Positions 41,951-52,286 of a stretch of 64,000 nucleotides of DNA are shown piece after piece. A program made the translations under genes and the position numbers. Source of the DNA: an uncultured Crocinitomix sp. (GTDB lineage: Bacteria; Bacteroidota; Bacteroidia; Flavobacteriales_D; Crocinitomicaceae). Location of the stretch: the NCBI GenBank assembly GCA_937136425.1, contig CAKZON010000068.1, forward strand, positions 235,511 through 299,510, read 5' to 3'. How positions within the stretch are numbered: the first letter of the stretch is position 1; every line of letters begins with the position of its first letter. The notes beneath the pieces are model-generated. The model was given only the letters and a program-made list of their open reading frames with translations, ran no database searches and was not told the DNA's origin.

Positions 41951-43846
41951 TTATTGATAAATAGTTTTCGCTGCATCAACCAATCTTAAAAACTCGGCAC
42001 GGTAACCATTTTTATCGTCTCCTTTTCCTTCTTTTGCCAATTTTAAAATCGCATCAAAGTTTAAGGTTCCTTTATACTCAGACTCTCTTAATAACATTCC
42101 GAAACCTGCTACTGCTGCAGAAAATTTATAATTATCAGACAGCTTGCTCCAATCCGTAACTTTGTTTTTAAGATTACGCTCAATCAACTTACTTACATCA
42201 CCATCTGGCGCTTTATATCTGAATTTCACAGTTAGCAATTCATTGCCATATTTACGACTTTCTGTAGGATTGTTTTCTTGATAACGCAGTGGATCAACAG
42301 AAGGGCTTGTACCATCTCCTTCTCCTTTCATCACCACTTCATACAAAGCCGTAACAGAATGACCGGCGCCAATTTCTCCTGCATCTTTTTTGTCATCATT
42401 AAAATCCTCTTCATTTAACAATCGGTTTTCATAACCTACTAATCGATATGACTCAACTAAAGTTGGGTTAAATTCAACCTGAATTTTAACGTCTTTAGCC
42501 AAGGTAATAAGCGTTGCACCAATTTCAGTAACCAATACTTTTTTTGCTTCTAAAAGGTTGTCGATATACGCATAGTTCCCATTACCTTTATCCGCCAATG
42601 TTTCCATTTTTGAATCTTTAATATTACCCGTTCCAAATCCTAAACAAGTTAAAAACACACCTGTTTTACGCTTCTCTTCAATCAAATCTTTCATTGATGC
42701 GTCTGAACTCATCCCAATATTAAAGTCACCATCTGTTGCTAGAATTACTCGATTGTTTCCTCCTTTAATAAAGTTGTCAGTTGCAACTTGATAAGCCAAT
42801 TTAATTCCTGCACCACCAGCCGTTGAACCACCAGCATTTAATTTTTCTAATGCACTTAAAATCTCCGTACTATTGTCTGCAGTTGTTGAATTTAAAACTA
42901 CCCCTGCAGCACCTGCGTAAACAACAATTGCAATGCGGTCACGATCTCCCAATTCATTTACTAATAATTTGAATGATTTTTTTAAAAGTGGCAACTTGTT
43001 AGGTTGATCCATTGACCCCGAAACATCCAATAAAAAAACCAAATTGCTCGCAGGTAAATTTTCTTTCTCAATACGCTCACCTTGCAAACCAATGTGCACT
43101 AACTTATTATTACTCCATGGGCAATCGCCAATTTCTGTTGTAATTGAAAACGGATTTCCATCTGTTGGATCAGGATAGTCATAATGGAAATAATTAATCA
43201 ATTCTTCTACACGAACAGCTCCTTTATCTGGCTTTTGACCATTCAATAAAAAACGGCGCACGTTAGAGTACGAAGCGGCATCAACATCAACCGAAAATGT
43301 AGAAAGAGGATTTACATTTGTTAATTTAAAGCCATTTTCCTCAATCGAATTATACGATTCTGTATTATGATAAACGGGCTCAGAATAATAACCAGCTCCT
43401 ATTCCACTCATCATAGAACGAGCCGACTTATTGTAAAGTCTATTTTCATAGGCAGGAGCAATTTCTTCTTCATTATCCAACTCAATAATCTCTACCTCAG
43501 GAATTGTATTCACGAGCGTAGGGTTTATTGTTTTGGTTTGTCCAATAGTTAATTTCACACCACTTTTTCTATACTTTTTATAGTTTACTTTGTCCACCTT
43601 AAAATAATAAGAACCCGTTGGAATATCTTTAAATTCATAATAGCCTTTTGAGTTGGTTTTAGTAGAACGATTAACATTTGTTTTCTCGTCTTTAATCGTT
43701 ACTTGGGCATCTGCTATCACAGTTCCAAAATCATCCTTTACAATTCCTTTTAAGCTAATGCTAGTTGTTTGAGAAAACCCCGTTGCGGCAAAAATTAGCA
43801 AGGCGAATATAAGGTTGAGTTTTATAGAAAAATTTGTGCGAATCAT
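41951..43846 (-). CDS. VWA-domain protein, YfbK/DUF3520 type
   Basis: 631 residues with a signal peptide. A carboxypeptidase-D-like regulatory domain (about 30-115) precedes the YfbK N-terminal region (NPLSTFSVDVDAASYSNVRR), a von Willebrand A domain with MIDAS LDVSGSMD (about 270) and the C-terminal DUF3520 region. This architecture is common in Bacteroidota and is thought to mediate extracellular or periplasmic protein interactions. It lies downstream of the 983-residue anti-sigma/TonB protein on the same strand, and the two may be functionally linked. A terminator follows. Confidence 0.88.
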   Translation of the reverse strand: MIRTNFSIKLNLIFALLIFAATGFSQTTSISLKGIVKDDFGTVIADAQVTIKDEKTNVNRSTKTNSKGYYEFKDIPTGSYYFKVDKVNYKKYRKSGVKLTIGQTKTINPTLVNTIPEVEIIELDNEEEIAPAYENRLYNKSARSMMSGIGAGYYSEPVYHNTESYNSIEENGFKLTNVNPLSTFSVDVDAASYSNVRRFLLNGQKPDKGAVRVEELINYFHYDYPDPTDGNPFSITTEIGDCPWSNNKLVHIGLQGERIEKENLPASNLVFLLDVSGSMDQPNKLPLLKKSFKLLVNELGDRDRIAIVVYAGAAGVVLNSTTADNSTEILSALEKLNAGGSTAGGAGIKLAYQVATDNFIKGGNNRVILATDGDFNIGMSSDASMKDLIEEKRKTGVFLTCLGFGTGNIKDSKMETLADKGNGNYAYIDNLLEAKKVLVTEIGATLITLAKDVKIQVEFNPTLVESYRLVGYENRLLNEEDFNDDKKDAGEIGAGHSVTALYEVVMKGEGDGTSPSVDPLRYQENNPTESRKYGNELLTVKFRYKAPDGDVSKLIERNLKNKVTDWSKLSDNYKFSAAVAGFGMLLRESEYKGTLNFDAILKLAKEGKGDDKNGYRAEFLRLVDAAKTIYQ

Positions 43847-44022
43847 AATTGTATGTTTTGCACTCTGTAAAACTTAATACAAGAAAGGTTCATTTTAAAT
43901 TATTCAGCGCCCCAGCATTTAGACATTTTGAGAACCTCAATGCGCTCAATGCGCGAAGTGCTTACCGCTTTGCATTGTATGAGCTTTCAATTAACGGATA
44001 TTAGTAAAACTCTTTTGAACCA
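43847..44022. other. Gap with a short tandem repeat
   Basis: No ORF. CTCAATGCG is directly repeated near 43932-43950, and CAATGC...GCATTG can pair across the following 30 bp. A regulatory role is possible but unsupported. Confidence 0.3.
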
Positions 44023-46974
44023 TTATTCTTGACTAACTTTAATAGGAAGCGTAACTTGGATATTAAAAACCTGTCCCCCAACTTCACCTGGAGTCCAATT
44101 TGGCATTAATGATACTACCCTAAGAACTTCCTGATCCATTCGCTTACTAACACCTCTTCTAATCTCAGGATTCCTAACATTACCATTAATATCTACAATA
44201 AACTTTACATAAACTGTCCCTTCCAATTCCTCGTTTGTTAGTTCATCTGGAAAACGAATTTGAGAATTAATAAATCTATACATTTCAGCTGTTCCTCCAA
44301 CAAAATTTGGCTGTAAATCGGCTTCTAGTGAATAAAATCTTATATCAGCCTCCTCATCTATCACCTCAATTTCTTCAACAGTTCCTGAGCACTTACAAGG
44401 AAAGACATATGGCCGTGCTTTATTTCGCAAGTTGCGTTTTGCACTAGTTGTATTTCTTCGATCCTGATCCTTTTTTGCGTATTCTATAAAATCAATTTCA
44501 TCAGCCATGTTATTAATATGACCTAAACTTTCCTTAATTTTGGTTTTCCACTCAACCTCATTAACTGGCAATAATTCTAAAAGCGTTTCACCAGGTTTAC
44601 CTGCTATCTGTGAGTAGAACATTCCCTTGTCATTCCAAGCAATTGCAATAACTGAATAAGCTAGTTTATCATTCAACTGATAATCGAAATTATTTTGCTT
44701 GGATTTTAACTTCACATAAGAATTAAAACGCGTTGGCACAACATATACATTTAAGCGATTAAAGCTCGTCGCATCATTCACTTTAATTGACATTTTTGAA
44801 TAATTAATACTTGCATTTTTACCATTATAGCCCCTAATTTTTGCGTCCTCTCTTTGAGTACTTACAGACATTAAACAATCTACATTTTTCCAACCTGTAC
44901 TATTAATGTTTGCGCGTAAAAAAGAGCGGTTTGGACGAATAGGTGTTGTTGGTATTTCAATACTTGGTGCATCAATAGTCTGAATAAAACTACTCTTAAA
45001 AGTAACAGGACGCGTGCTACGTGGAACAGGTTTTTGCAATCCCAACTGCGCATAAACATCATTCGTATTAAATTCAAGCTCTTTTTTATCTAACGCGCGT
45101 TTACTCTTCTTATCCCGATTAACCGTTCTTTGTTCTTCTCTTGTATATTCTTCGTCCAAACGATTTTGTTCTTCCCAATAATTAGAATTTGTTTTGGCTA
45201 TTGCAGTTTGCAAGGCTTGCTTTTTAAGTGCGTAATAGTCGTTTAATTTTTGTTGGGCAACGGTACTTATTTCCACCTGACCATGACCTTTTGCAGCAAA
45301 GTTGGCAAAAACTCGGCGATTACTGCCTCCAAGCATTCTCATTGCCATTGAATCAACAGTACAAAGGTTTTTATCTAAATTATTGATGTATAATTCTAAA
45401 ATGGCATTGTTACACGTTTTATGGATGTGCGGCATGCGCTCTTCAAATTCTTTAGTTGCCAAATTGGTATTGTTGAATTTGCTATTCCAAATGGTTTTAA
45501 CTGATGCTGGATTAACACCGCATTCGGTGCAAGGGTCATCTAATAAATCATCTGAAGCAGCCAAACTATCAACAGCTTCAATTCCATTAAGCATAAAATC
45601 GGTATCCTGGGGTAGCGGCATAAACATGTGAAAAGTGCTCACGGTAGAAACTTGCGCATCTACATTTTTCAATGTTGTTTGGTTAGCGTTTACGTTTACT
45701 TGCGGGTCATTAACAGATTCAATATAAGTGTAAATCCAATCTATTTCACGATTTGTTAGATTACTACTCGGCATTCCTAAATTATTCCAGTCTTTGAATA
45801 ATTTATTTGCATAAGTATCACCACTAGCGATTACCGCACCACTATTCTTGATAAAGGCATAAAAGTTCTCTTCACTTGAGTTTTTTATCCAGCGTTCTTT
45901 TGAACCTTTCAATGCAGGCCCTGTCATATCTCTATTTACAAAATGACAAGAGGCACAAGTCATATTAAAAATTCTTTCTCCAATCCCTATTTCATCATCA
46001 GAATGCCACTCATTATCGTTAATAGCTTGTTCAGACGAATTATTTCCTTCACATTCATCAGCAAAAGAATAATATAAACTGTCTTTAAATTGTTTATTCA
46101 AATAGCCCCACTCTTCCATTTTAGGTTCATATCCTCTTGGATAAAAATCCAATTCTGTAATTTCTACAGGAATTAACGGTTTTGTAATTGGCTTTGGGTT
46201 AGTCCATAACAGTTCACCATTTTTATTTTCAACTCCATCATATAATTGCATTCCTGTTTTATCCATATTTGCAGGAATATCAACCGTTAACTCTTTTTTG
46301 AGTGGAATACGCTCCCCATTTTCAAAAGCATCAAAATAAAACATACCACCCGTTTCCAATTCTTCGCCTTCTGCTGTCATTGTATTCAAGCCTGCATATA
46401 AAATATCTGCTGGTGTTAAAGCCTCCTGAATTAAAAAATCAACTTGACTATTTTCTGTTTCAAAGGCATTTGCTGGTATATAAACAACAATTCCTTCTTC
46501 AGACTCAATCACTGTATCACGATCTGTGTTTATTTGAAAAAGTTCTTGATCTAAAAACGCATTAGCGTCTGAACTTAATGTATCGTTTTCATCAATTAAG
46601 ATGGGTTGAAAGTCTTCAATAATTACTTCTCCTCTAGTTTCACCTGAACTATTATTATTTCCAAAAAAATTAAAGCCTCCTTCAGTATTTGCAGCATAAT
46701 AATAAAATGCACCTGCCAATAAACCAATAACTGCAATTATAATTCCGGTTGTTTTTAAAAAACGTTGTGTGCGGTATTTTTTTCGCGAATTTACGGCATC
46801 TTTCTTCAACCCTAATCGCTGAATTCCTTCTACTAAATTTTGCTGAAATTCTACTTCCAATTTTAACCCTTGATCTGCAGTGATTTTTGCTTCAAATGCC
46901 GCTTTATCTGTTCCACTCAATTTATTCATGAGGTAGTTTTCAATTTGTTCTATTAATTCCAATTCTTTTCTCAT
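44023..46974 (-). CDS. Anti-sigma-like membrane protein with cytochrome c segment and TonB C-terminal domain
   Basis: 983 residues. The cytoplasmic N-terminus (IEQIENYLMNKLSGTDKAAFEAKI, about 1-60) resembles zinc-free anti-sigma domains of Bacteroidota, and one membrane helix lies near 74-96. The periplasmic part contains a c-type haem motif, CASCH, near residues 337-341 with a following cytochrome-like sequence (TGPALKGSKERW, GMPSSNLTNREIDWI). It then has a long region with a coiled coil, and a TonB C-terminal domain (about 880-983, GTVYVKFIVDINGNVRNPEI). The ECF sigma gene is 2 bp upstream. I infer a sensor that controls the sigma factor; haem binding is suggested by the motif only. Confidence 0.8.
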   Translation of the reverse strand: MRKELELIEQIENYLMNKLSGTDKAAFEAKITADQGLKLEVEFQQNLVEGIQRLGLKKDAVNSRKKYRTQRFLKTTGIIIAVIGLLAGAFYYYAANTEGGFNFFGNNNSSGETRGEVIIEDFQPILIDENDTLSSDANAFLDQELFQINTDRDTVIESEEGIVVYIPANAFETENSQVDFLIQEALTPADILYAGLNTMTAEGEELETGGMFYFDAFENGERIPLKKELTVDIPANMDKTGMQLYDGVENKNGELLWTNPKPITKPLIPVEITELDFYPRGYEPKMEEWGYLNKQFKDSLYYSFADECEGNNSSEQAINDNEWHSDDEIGIGERIFNMTCASCHFVNRDMTGPALKGSKERWIKNSSEENFYAFIKNSGAVIASGDTYANKLFKDWNNLGMPSSNLTNREIDWIYTYIESVNDPQVNVNANQTTLKNVDAQVSTVSTFHMFMPLPQDTDFMLNGIEAVDSLAASDDLLDDPCTECGVNPASVKTIWNSKFNNTNLATKEFEERMPHIHKTCNNAILELYINNLDKNLCTVDSMAMRMLGGSNRRVFANFAAKGHGQVEISTVAQQKLNDYYALKKQALQTAIAKTNSNYWEEQNRLDEEYTREEQRTVNRDKKSKRALDKKELEFNTNDVYAQLGLQKPVPRSTRPVTFKSSFIQTIDAPSIEIPTTPIRPNRSFLRANINSTGWKNVDCLMSVSTQREDAKIRGYNGKNASINYSKMSIKVNDATSFNRLNVYVVPTRFNSYVKLKSKQNNFDYQLNDKLAYSVIAIAWNDKGMFYSQIAGKPGETLLELLPVNEVEWKTKIKESLGHINNMADEIDFIEYAKKDQDRRNTTSAKRNLRNKARPYVFPCKCSGTVEEIEVIDEEADIRFYSLEADLQPNFVGGTAEMYRFINSQIRFPDELTNEELEGTVYVKFIVDINGNVRNPEIRRGVSKRMDQEVLRVVSLMPNWTPGEVGGQVFNIQVTLPIKVSQE

Positions 46975-46976
46975 GG

Positions 46977-47552
46977 CTAGTTGTTTTTAAGGTTAGATTC
47001 TTTTGCAAGTGCCCGTGCATGTTCCATGCATTTATACTTTTTAGTCTTGGCAGATTGCACTGTTTTGTATCCAAACTTTTTGGCTATTTTATCCATGGAA
47101 AAGTTCTTGTAATAGAACGCCTCCAGCATGTTTTTACATTTTTGTCCGAGTTTAGTTAATACTTGATCTATCGTTTTAAATTTTGCTTCTTTTTCAATCA
47201 ATAACTCAATTTCATCCTGATGTTCTTCTGTAAATTGAGTAGATGCTACTTCAGTCAATTCATCCTCACCTGAATTTTTTCTTACTTTCTTTTTACGCAG
47301 TTCATTACTCCATAAAAGTTTGCAGGTATTAATTAAAAAACCATCTACCTTAACAGGAGAATCAACCGGCAAATCTTGCACTTTTTTATAAAGAATAATA
47401 AGACCATCCTGAAAAATATCAAGTGCCTCCTCTTTTGATCCAGAGTTGATCAAAATATGTTTTTCTACCTTGGGAAAGTATTTATACAAACGTGTAAAGG
47501 CACGCTCTTGATCGCCGCCTTGCAATTGTATAATGATTTTTGTGTTATTCAT
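46977..47552 (-). CDS. ECF sigma factor
   Basis: 191 residues. Region 2 (GSKEEALDIFQDGLIILYKKV) and region 4 (LGQKCKNMLEAFYYKNFSMDKIAKKFGYKTVQSAKTKKYKC) identify an ECF-type sigma factor of the Bacteroidota group that pairs with large membrane proteins. The 983-residue anti-sigma-like gene starts 2 bp after it, so the pair are co-translated or closely coupled. Confidence 0.88.
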   Translation of the reverse strand: MNNTKIIIQLQGGDQERAFTRLYKYFPKVEKHILINSGSKEEALDIFQDGLIILYKKVQDLPVDSPVKVDGFLINTCKLLWSNELRKKKVRKNSGEDELTEVASTQFTEEHQDEIELLIEKEAKFKTIDQVLTKLGQKCKNMLEAFYYKNFSMDKIAKKFGYKTVQSAKTKKYKCMEHARALAKESNLKNN

Positions 47553-47684
47553 TTTCGTTTCTTTCCCTAAGATGTAGCAAAGTTGAAAAGGTAACTTATT
47601 TTGGTTAAAAATATGTTTTATTCTCTGTTCTCATCTTCTATTTAAATAAAACCCACTAATTTAGAGAGCAACCAAAACACCTGT

Positions 47685-49493
47685 ATGAAAACATATTACA
47701 CAGTTATTAGCTTATTCTTACTCTCTTTAAATGCAACTTGTCAAACACATGAAGTTTTATGGCAAAAAACAATTGGAGGTGAAAACCATGATGACATCAA
47801 TGCGATTATTTCAACCGAAGACAATGGTTATCTCTTAGGAGGAACTTCTCTTTCAAACATTTCAGGTGACAAAACGGAGGATAGTTATGGAGGTTCAGAC
47901 TATTGGGTGATTAAACTAGATTCATTAGGTGAAATTGAATGGGATAAGACCATTGGTGGAGCAGACAATGATTTTCTTTCTGACATCCATATTGCCACTG
48001 ATGGAGGTTATATTTTAACAGGATCTTCAAAATCAGACATTTCTGGCTATAAAAGTGAAGACAGTCGCGGTGATGATGATTTCTGGATTGTAAAATTAGA
48101 TATAGACGGTGAATTTTTATGGGATATAACGATAGGTGGTGATAGCAGTGATGCTTGCAGATCGAGCTCACCAACTGTTGATGGCGGCTATATAATTGCA
48201 GGTTATTCTGACTCTAATATTTCAGGAGAAAAAACTGAAAATAGTTACGGACTTCAGGATTACTGGATTGTTAAAATAGATGTAGCTGGAACGATTGAAT
48301 GGCAAAAAACCATTGGGGGTGATAATGTTGATCGCCTAACAGATTTGGAAACAACTATTGATGGAGGATATATAATTAATGGAAGAACAGAATCTGGCAT
48401 ATCTGGAAACAAAACAACAGAACATAGAGGCATTTTTGATTTTTGGGTAGTGAAAATGGACAATTTAGGTGAAATTGAATGGCAAAAGACACTTGGTGGA
48501 GCAGGGGCAGATCAACCCTTAGACATAGAAGTAGTTTCTGACGGTAGTTTCATTGTATCAGGAGTTTCAGATTCTGAAATCGGAATTGACAAATCAGAAG
48601 ACCCATTTGGAGGCTTTGATATTTGGGTTGTAAAATTAGATGCCACCGGCGAAATTGAATGGGAAAATACAATTGGAGGAACAGCAGATGATGTAGTTTA
48701 TATGATAAAAGAAACTTCAGGTGGATTTATACTTGGGGGTTATTCTGATTCAGACCCGAGTGCTGACAAAAGTGAAACAGCAATAGGAAATACTGATTAT
48801 TGGATTTTAAAATTAAACGAGAGCGGCGAAATTGAATGGGAAAATAGTGTTGGATCAAGTAGTACAGATAATTGCTCTGAAATCATTGAAACAGCCGACA
48901 ATAACTTTATTGCAGCTGGTAAAAGTTATGGATCTATATCTGGTGATAAAAATGAGACAAATCTGGGCGGAACTGATATTTGGTTGGTTAAATTAGGCGA
49001 ATGCGATTTACCTTATATTGATAATACAGTTTTAACCGGGCCCGACCATTTATTAGAAGCGGCTGACGACGGAGAAGGGCTTTTTTATCAATGGTATAAA
49101 TGTGAAGATGATACCAGAATTTTAGTTGAAGGTGCTACGGAGCGCATTTTTGATTGGGATTATGAATCTGGATACTTCGCAGTTGAAATAACAGATAGCG
49201 TGTGTTGGACGGTTTTATCAGATTGTTTTTATAAGTCAGTTAATGTTGGCGCAATTGATGCGGATGAAAATAAAGCACAAATTTCATTTTATCCTAACCC
49301 CAGCTCAACAGATTTTCACATTGACTATGATGCACCATTATTTGTTGAAATAATATCTCCAACTGGTGCAGTTTTAGCGCAACATTATACCAATGATATT
49401 TCTATAGCTAATCTCTCAAATGGGCTTTATTTGATTCGTATTTATGATCAAAACAAAGAGCTTATTCAACAAACAACATTTATTAAAGAATAG
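47685..49493 (+). CDS. T9SS-secreted protein with about seven 60-residue repeats
   Basis: 602 residues with a signal peptide (LLSLNATCQ). About seven repeats of roughly 58-60 residues have the pattern EIEWxKTIGGxxxDxxxxIxxTxDGGYIxxGxSxSDISGxKxEDSxGxxDxWxVKLD, the delta-60/beta-propeller type. The C-terminus (ISFYPNPSSTDFHIDYD...IQQTTFIKE) is a type A T9SS sorting domain. It should be exported across the outer membrane. Its role is unknown. Its stop abuts the convergent barrel gene. Confidence 0.87.
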   Translation: MKTYYTVISLFLLSLNATCQTHEVLWQKTIGGENHDDINAIISTEDNGYLLGGTSLSNISGDKTEDSYGGSDYWVIKLDSLGEIEWDKTIGGADNDFLSDIHIATDGGYILTGSSKSDISGYKSEDSRGDDDFWIVKLDIDGEFLWDITIGGDSSDACRSSSPTVDGGYIIAGYSDSNISGEKTENSYGLQDYWIVKIDVAGTIEWQKTIGGDNVDRLTDLETTIDGGYIINGRTESGISGNKTTEHRGIFDFWVVKMDNLGEIEWQKTLGGAGADQPLDIEVVSDGSFIVSGVSDSEIGIDKSEDPFGGFDIWVVKLDATGEIEWENTIGGTADDVVYMIKETSGGFILGGYSDSDPSADKSETAIGNTDYWILKLNESGEIEWENSVGSSSTDNCSEIIETADNNFIAAGKSYGSISGDKNETNLGGTDIWLVKLGECDLPYIDNTVLTGPDHLLEAADDGEGLFYQWYKCEDDTRILVEGATERIFDWDYESGYFAVEITDSVCWTVLSDCFYKSVNVGAIDADENKAQISFYPNPSSTDFHIDYDAPLFVEIISPTGAVLAQHYTNDISIANLSNGLYLIRIYDQNKELIQQTTFIKE

Positions 49494-52241
49494 TTATTTT
49501 GCACCCAATTTTTGAAAAGAAAACTTAAGCCCCACCATAAAATAACGTGCTAATGTGGCTGTACGTTGCTGCTCATAATAATTCAAGAAATAAGACTGGT
49601 TGATTCCTGTGTTTTGGTTTAATAAATCATAAACCGCCACGTATGCTTGCAACTTTTTCGATTTTAAGAAATTTCTTGCAATAGATGCATTCACAATTAC
49701 CTGCTCGTTATTCGTTTCAAAAGATGGATAAAAATAATGTTTAGCATCTGCCTTAAACACCCACTTATCTTTTATTTTTAGTGTCAAATCACCTGAATAA
49801 TTCCAGCTAAAAAAATCACTGTTTAACGCCGCGTTTTCAGGATAAGCGCTTTTAGAATAAGTCATTTCAACACCTGCTTTTATATTTACTACTTTCTTTT
49901 TGGTGTTTTCAATAATAAGCCTAGAATTATTATAGAGCGACGTATAGGAATTGGGCGCCCCATTCAACCTTAATTGCCCTTTAGAAACTGTTGCATTATT
50001 AGTAATACTAAACTTAGTTTTAATTGGGCTCAAATTTGTTCCAAAAGAAGTGTATGCATTTAATTGGTCTTCTTTCCCATTGTTTTCTGGTGTAAAGAGG
50101 CGATTAAAATTCTCATCAATTTCTTGAGAATAGTTGATTTTATTTTCTACTCTAGTAGCACCAACACGCACCATTAAATTGGTAAAATTGAATTCATTAA
50201 ACAGGTTGTATTCAAGAAATAAATCGTGCTTGTATTCTGGAACCAAGCTTAAGTTCCCAACCACAATTTCTGCCGGGTTAGTATTGTCAGGAATTGATTG
50301 CAACTGTGTAATTTGTGGGGCTTGCACATTGGTTCTATAATCCAATCTAAATTCAGATGATTTATTGACTTCCCATTGCAATCTAAAATATGGCAACGCG
50401 TAGTTATAAGAACGATTTTCATCAAATAAATCTGCACTCAATAAGTTTAAATTAGAATACCTTAAACCAGTAGTTGTCTTGAATTTTTTTGAAAGATATT
50501 TATGTCGCAATTCTCCATTATTTTCAATGTTTGCATAATTTGCTTCTCCGGAAAATAGTGGATTAAAAATCAATTCATCTGGCGTTATTTCATCACTCAC
50601 ATTTTTATCTCTGAAGAAATTTTTTCTGTTATGCTGCACCTCTGCCTGCAATAAATGTTTTTTAGCAATAGGTTCTGAATACATCCAATTGGTAGAAATG
50701 TTTGCATTATTTTGAAAGTTATCCTGGTTTTGAATTGCTTGAGAAATAACAGGACCTGGCAAATAAAGAATATTTTGATATGTCAAATCAGTTACCCCTG
50801 TTCTATTGCTTACTCCGTATGCTGCGCCCCCACCAGTATATCGTCCTTTTTTTGCAAATTTTTTCCGATAATCAACAGCTAAATTTAAATTATAGTCAAA
50901 TCTATTTTGATCTAAATTGGTGGTATAGGTATTCTTCAAAATTTGCTTACTATCAAAACTCATCAAGTTATTTATGTTATTATACTTGGCATTGGTCCAA
51001 TTTCCGCTTAAATCAACATTTAAAAAATGCGTCGAGTCAAATTCTTGTTTATAATGGATTGTTCCGCGGTTATTTAATGTAGCACTGTTTTGTATTATTG
51101 ACTCTTGCGAAAACACACTTGAATCCTGAAAAAACGTAGTTCTATCAAGTGATCGATCAAATGACTTATCGAAAGTGTTAAAGAAAAAACTAGAAGAAAC
51201 AGTTGCCTTTTTAGAGGGTTTATAGTTTAAATTAAGTCCTGTTGCGTTGGTACTTAAAAAACCTGTGTTTTGCCCATTGCTAATTGGCAGTCCACCATCT
51301 CCTCCAATATTAATAGTTCCAGATCCGTCCATTAAATTTTGGATTCCTCCCATAAAAGAAATGTAATCGCTAATAGAAAAACCTGTTTCATTCACATTAT
51401 TAGAAAGCCCAATTCCCGAAATCTGCCATTTTCCTTTGAAATAGTGCACATTCCCTTTCAATTTATAACGGTTTTGGTCAGAAATGCCTTCTGCATCAGG
51501 ATTTAAACCAGCGCCATATGCCGCTTCCAAGTTTCCAAAATATCCTCTCTTTCTATCTTCTTTGAGTTTCAAATTTATCGTCGTTGATTCATTTCCATCA
51601 TCCACACCTGTAAATTCAGCCATGTCTGAGGCTTTGTCAAACACCTGCACGCGATCAACCGCATCTGCCGGTAAATTTTTAGTTGCAATGGTAGGATCAC
51701 TGCCAAAAAACTCCTCCCCATCTACCAGTATTTTTTCAACGGTTTTCCCTTGCACTTTGATACTTCCATCAGGTTGCACCTCTACTCCAGGCAATTGTTC
51801 TAATAAGTTTTCAACCACATCATGCTCTCCAGTTTCAAATGCCCGCGAATCGTATTCAATGGTATCTCCTTTGATCCTAATTGGAATGTAATCGCTAGAA
51901 ACGGTTACTACATCCAACATAATTGGGCGAAGTTCAACTACTCCTATAACTGTGTCTGATGAGGCTGCATTGGTCGTAAATTCCAATTCATAAGGTTGAT
52001 TTCCGTATGAATTAGCTTTAAACAAATATGCATTTGGCTTTACATTCTTCAAAACAAAGTTTCCTTCATTATCAGAAACTGCAAAGGTTTTAAGAATAGA
52101 ATCTTGCTGACCAATAAGCATAACAGTTGCCCCTGGAATTGGGCTATCTGTTGAATCGGTTACTTTACCAAAAACCTTTATTGATTGTGCATTAACACCC
52201 CAACCTAACAGGAATAGCATTATGAATAGTATAAATCTCAT
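49494..52241 (-). CDS. Outer-membrane beta-barrel receptor (TonB receptor-like)
   Basis: 915 residues. Signal peptide, carboxypeptidase-D-like regulatory domain (about 20-105, IPGATVMLIGQQDSILK), a plug-like region (NLLEQLPGVEVQPDGSIKVQGKTVEKILVDGEEFFGSD) and a C-terminal barrel of the outer-membrane beta-barrel family. It lacks an STN domain. A GLPGLI lipoprotein-like gene lies 45 bp upstream; receptors of this type are commonly paired with GLPGLI proteins. The substrate is unknown. Confidence 0.88.
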   Translation of the reverse strand: MRFILFIMLFLLGWGVNAQSIKVFGKVTDSTDSPIPGATVMLIGQQDSILKTFAVSDNEGNFVLKNVKPNAYLFKANSYGNQPYELEFTTNAASSDTVIGVVELRPIMLDVVTVSSDYIPIRIKGDTIEYDSRAFETGEHDVVENLLEQLPGVEVQPDGSIKVQGKTVEKILVDGEEFFGSDPTIATKNLPADAVDRVQVFDKASDMAEFTGVDDGNESTTINLKLKEDRKRGYFGNLEAAYGAGLNPDAEGISDQNRYKLKGNVHYFKGKWQISGIGLSNNVNETGFSISDYISFMGGIQNLMDGSGTINIGGDGGLPISNGQNTGFLSTNATGLNLNYKPSKKATVSSSFFFNTFDKSFDRSLDRTTFFQDSSVFSQESIIQNSATLNNRGTIHYKQEFDSTHFLNVDLSGNWTNAKYNNINNLMSFDSKQILKNTYTTNLDQNRFDYNLNLAVDYRKKFAKKGRYTGGGAAYGVSNRTGVTDLTYQNILYLPGPVISQAIQNQDNFQNNANISTNWMYSEPIAKKHLLQAEVQHNRKNFFRDKNVSDEITPDELIFNPLFSGEANYANIENNGELRHKYLSKKFKTTTGLRYSNLNLLSADLFDENRSYNYALPYFRLQWEVNKSSEFRLDYRTNVQAPQITQLQSIPDNTNPAEIVVGNLSLVPEYKHDLFLEYNLFNEFNFTNLMVRVGATRVENKINYSQEIDENFNRLFTPENNGKEDQLNAYTSFGTNLSPIKTKFSITNNATVSKGQLRLNGAPNSYTSLYNNSRLIIENTKKKVVNIKAGVEMTYSKSAYPENAALNSDFFSWNYSGDLTLKIKDKWVFKADAKHYFYPSFETNNEQVIVNASIARNFLKSKKLQAYVAVYDLLNQNTGINQSYFLNYYEQQRTATLARYFMVGLKFSFQKLGAK

Positions 52242-52286
52242 TGAAGAATTTTAGGCTATGAATATTTAAAGAAAATGAATGAGTAA

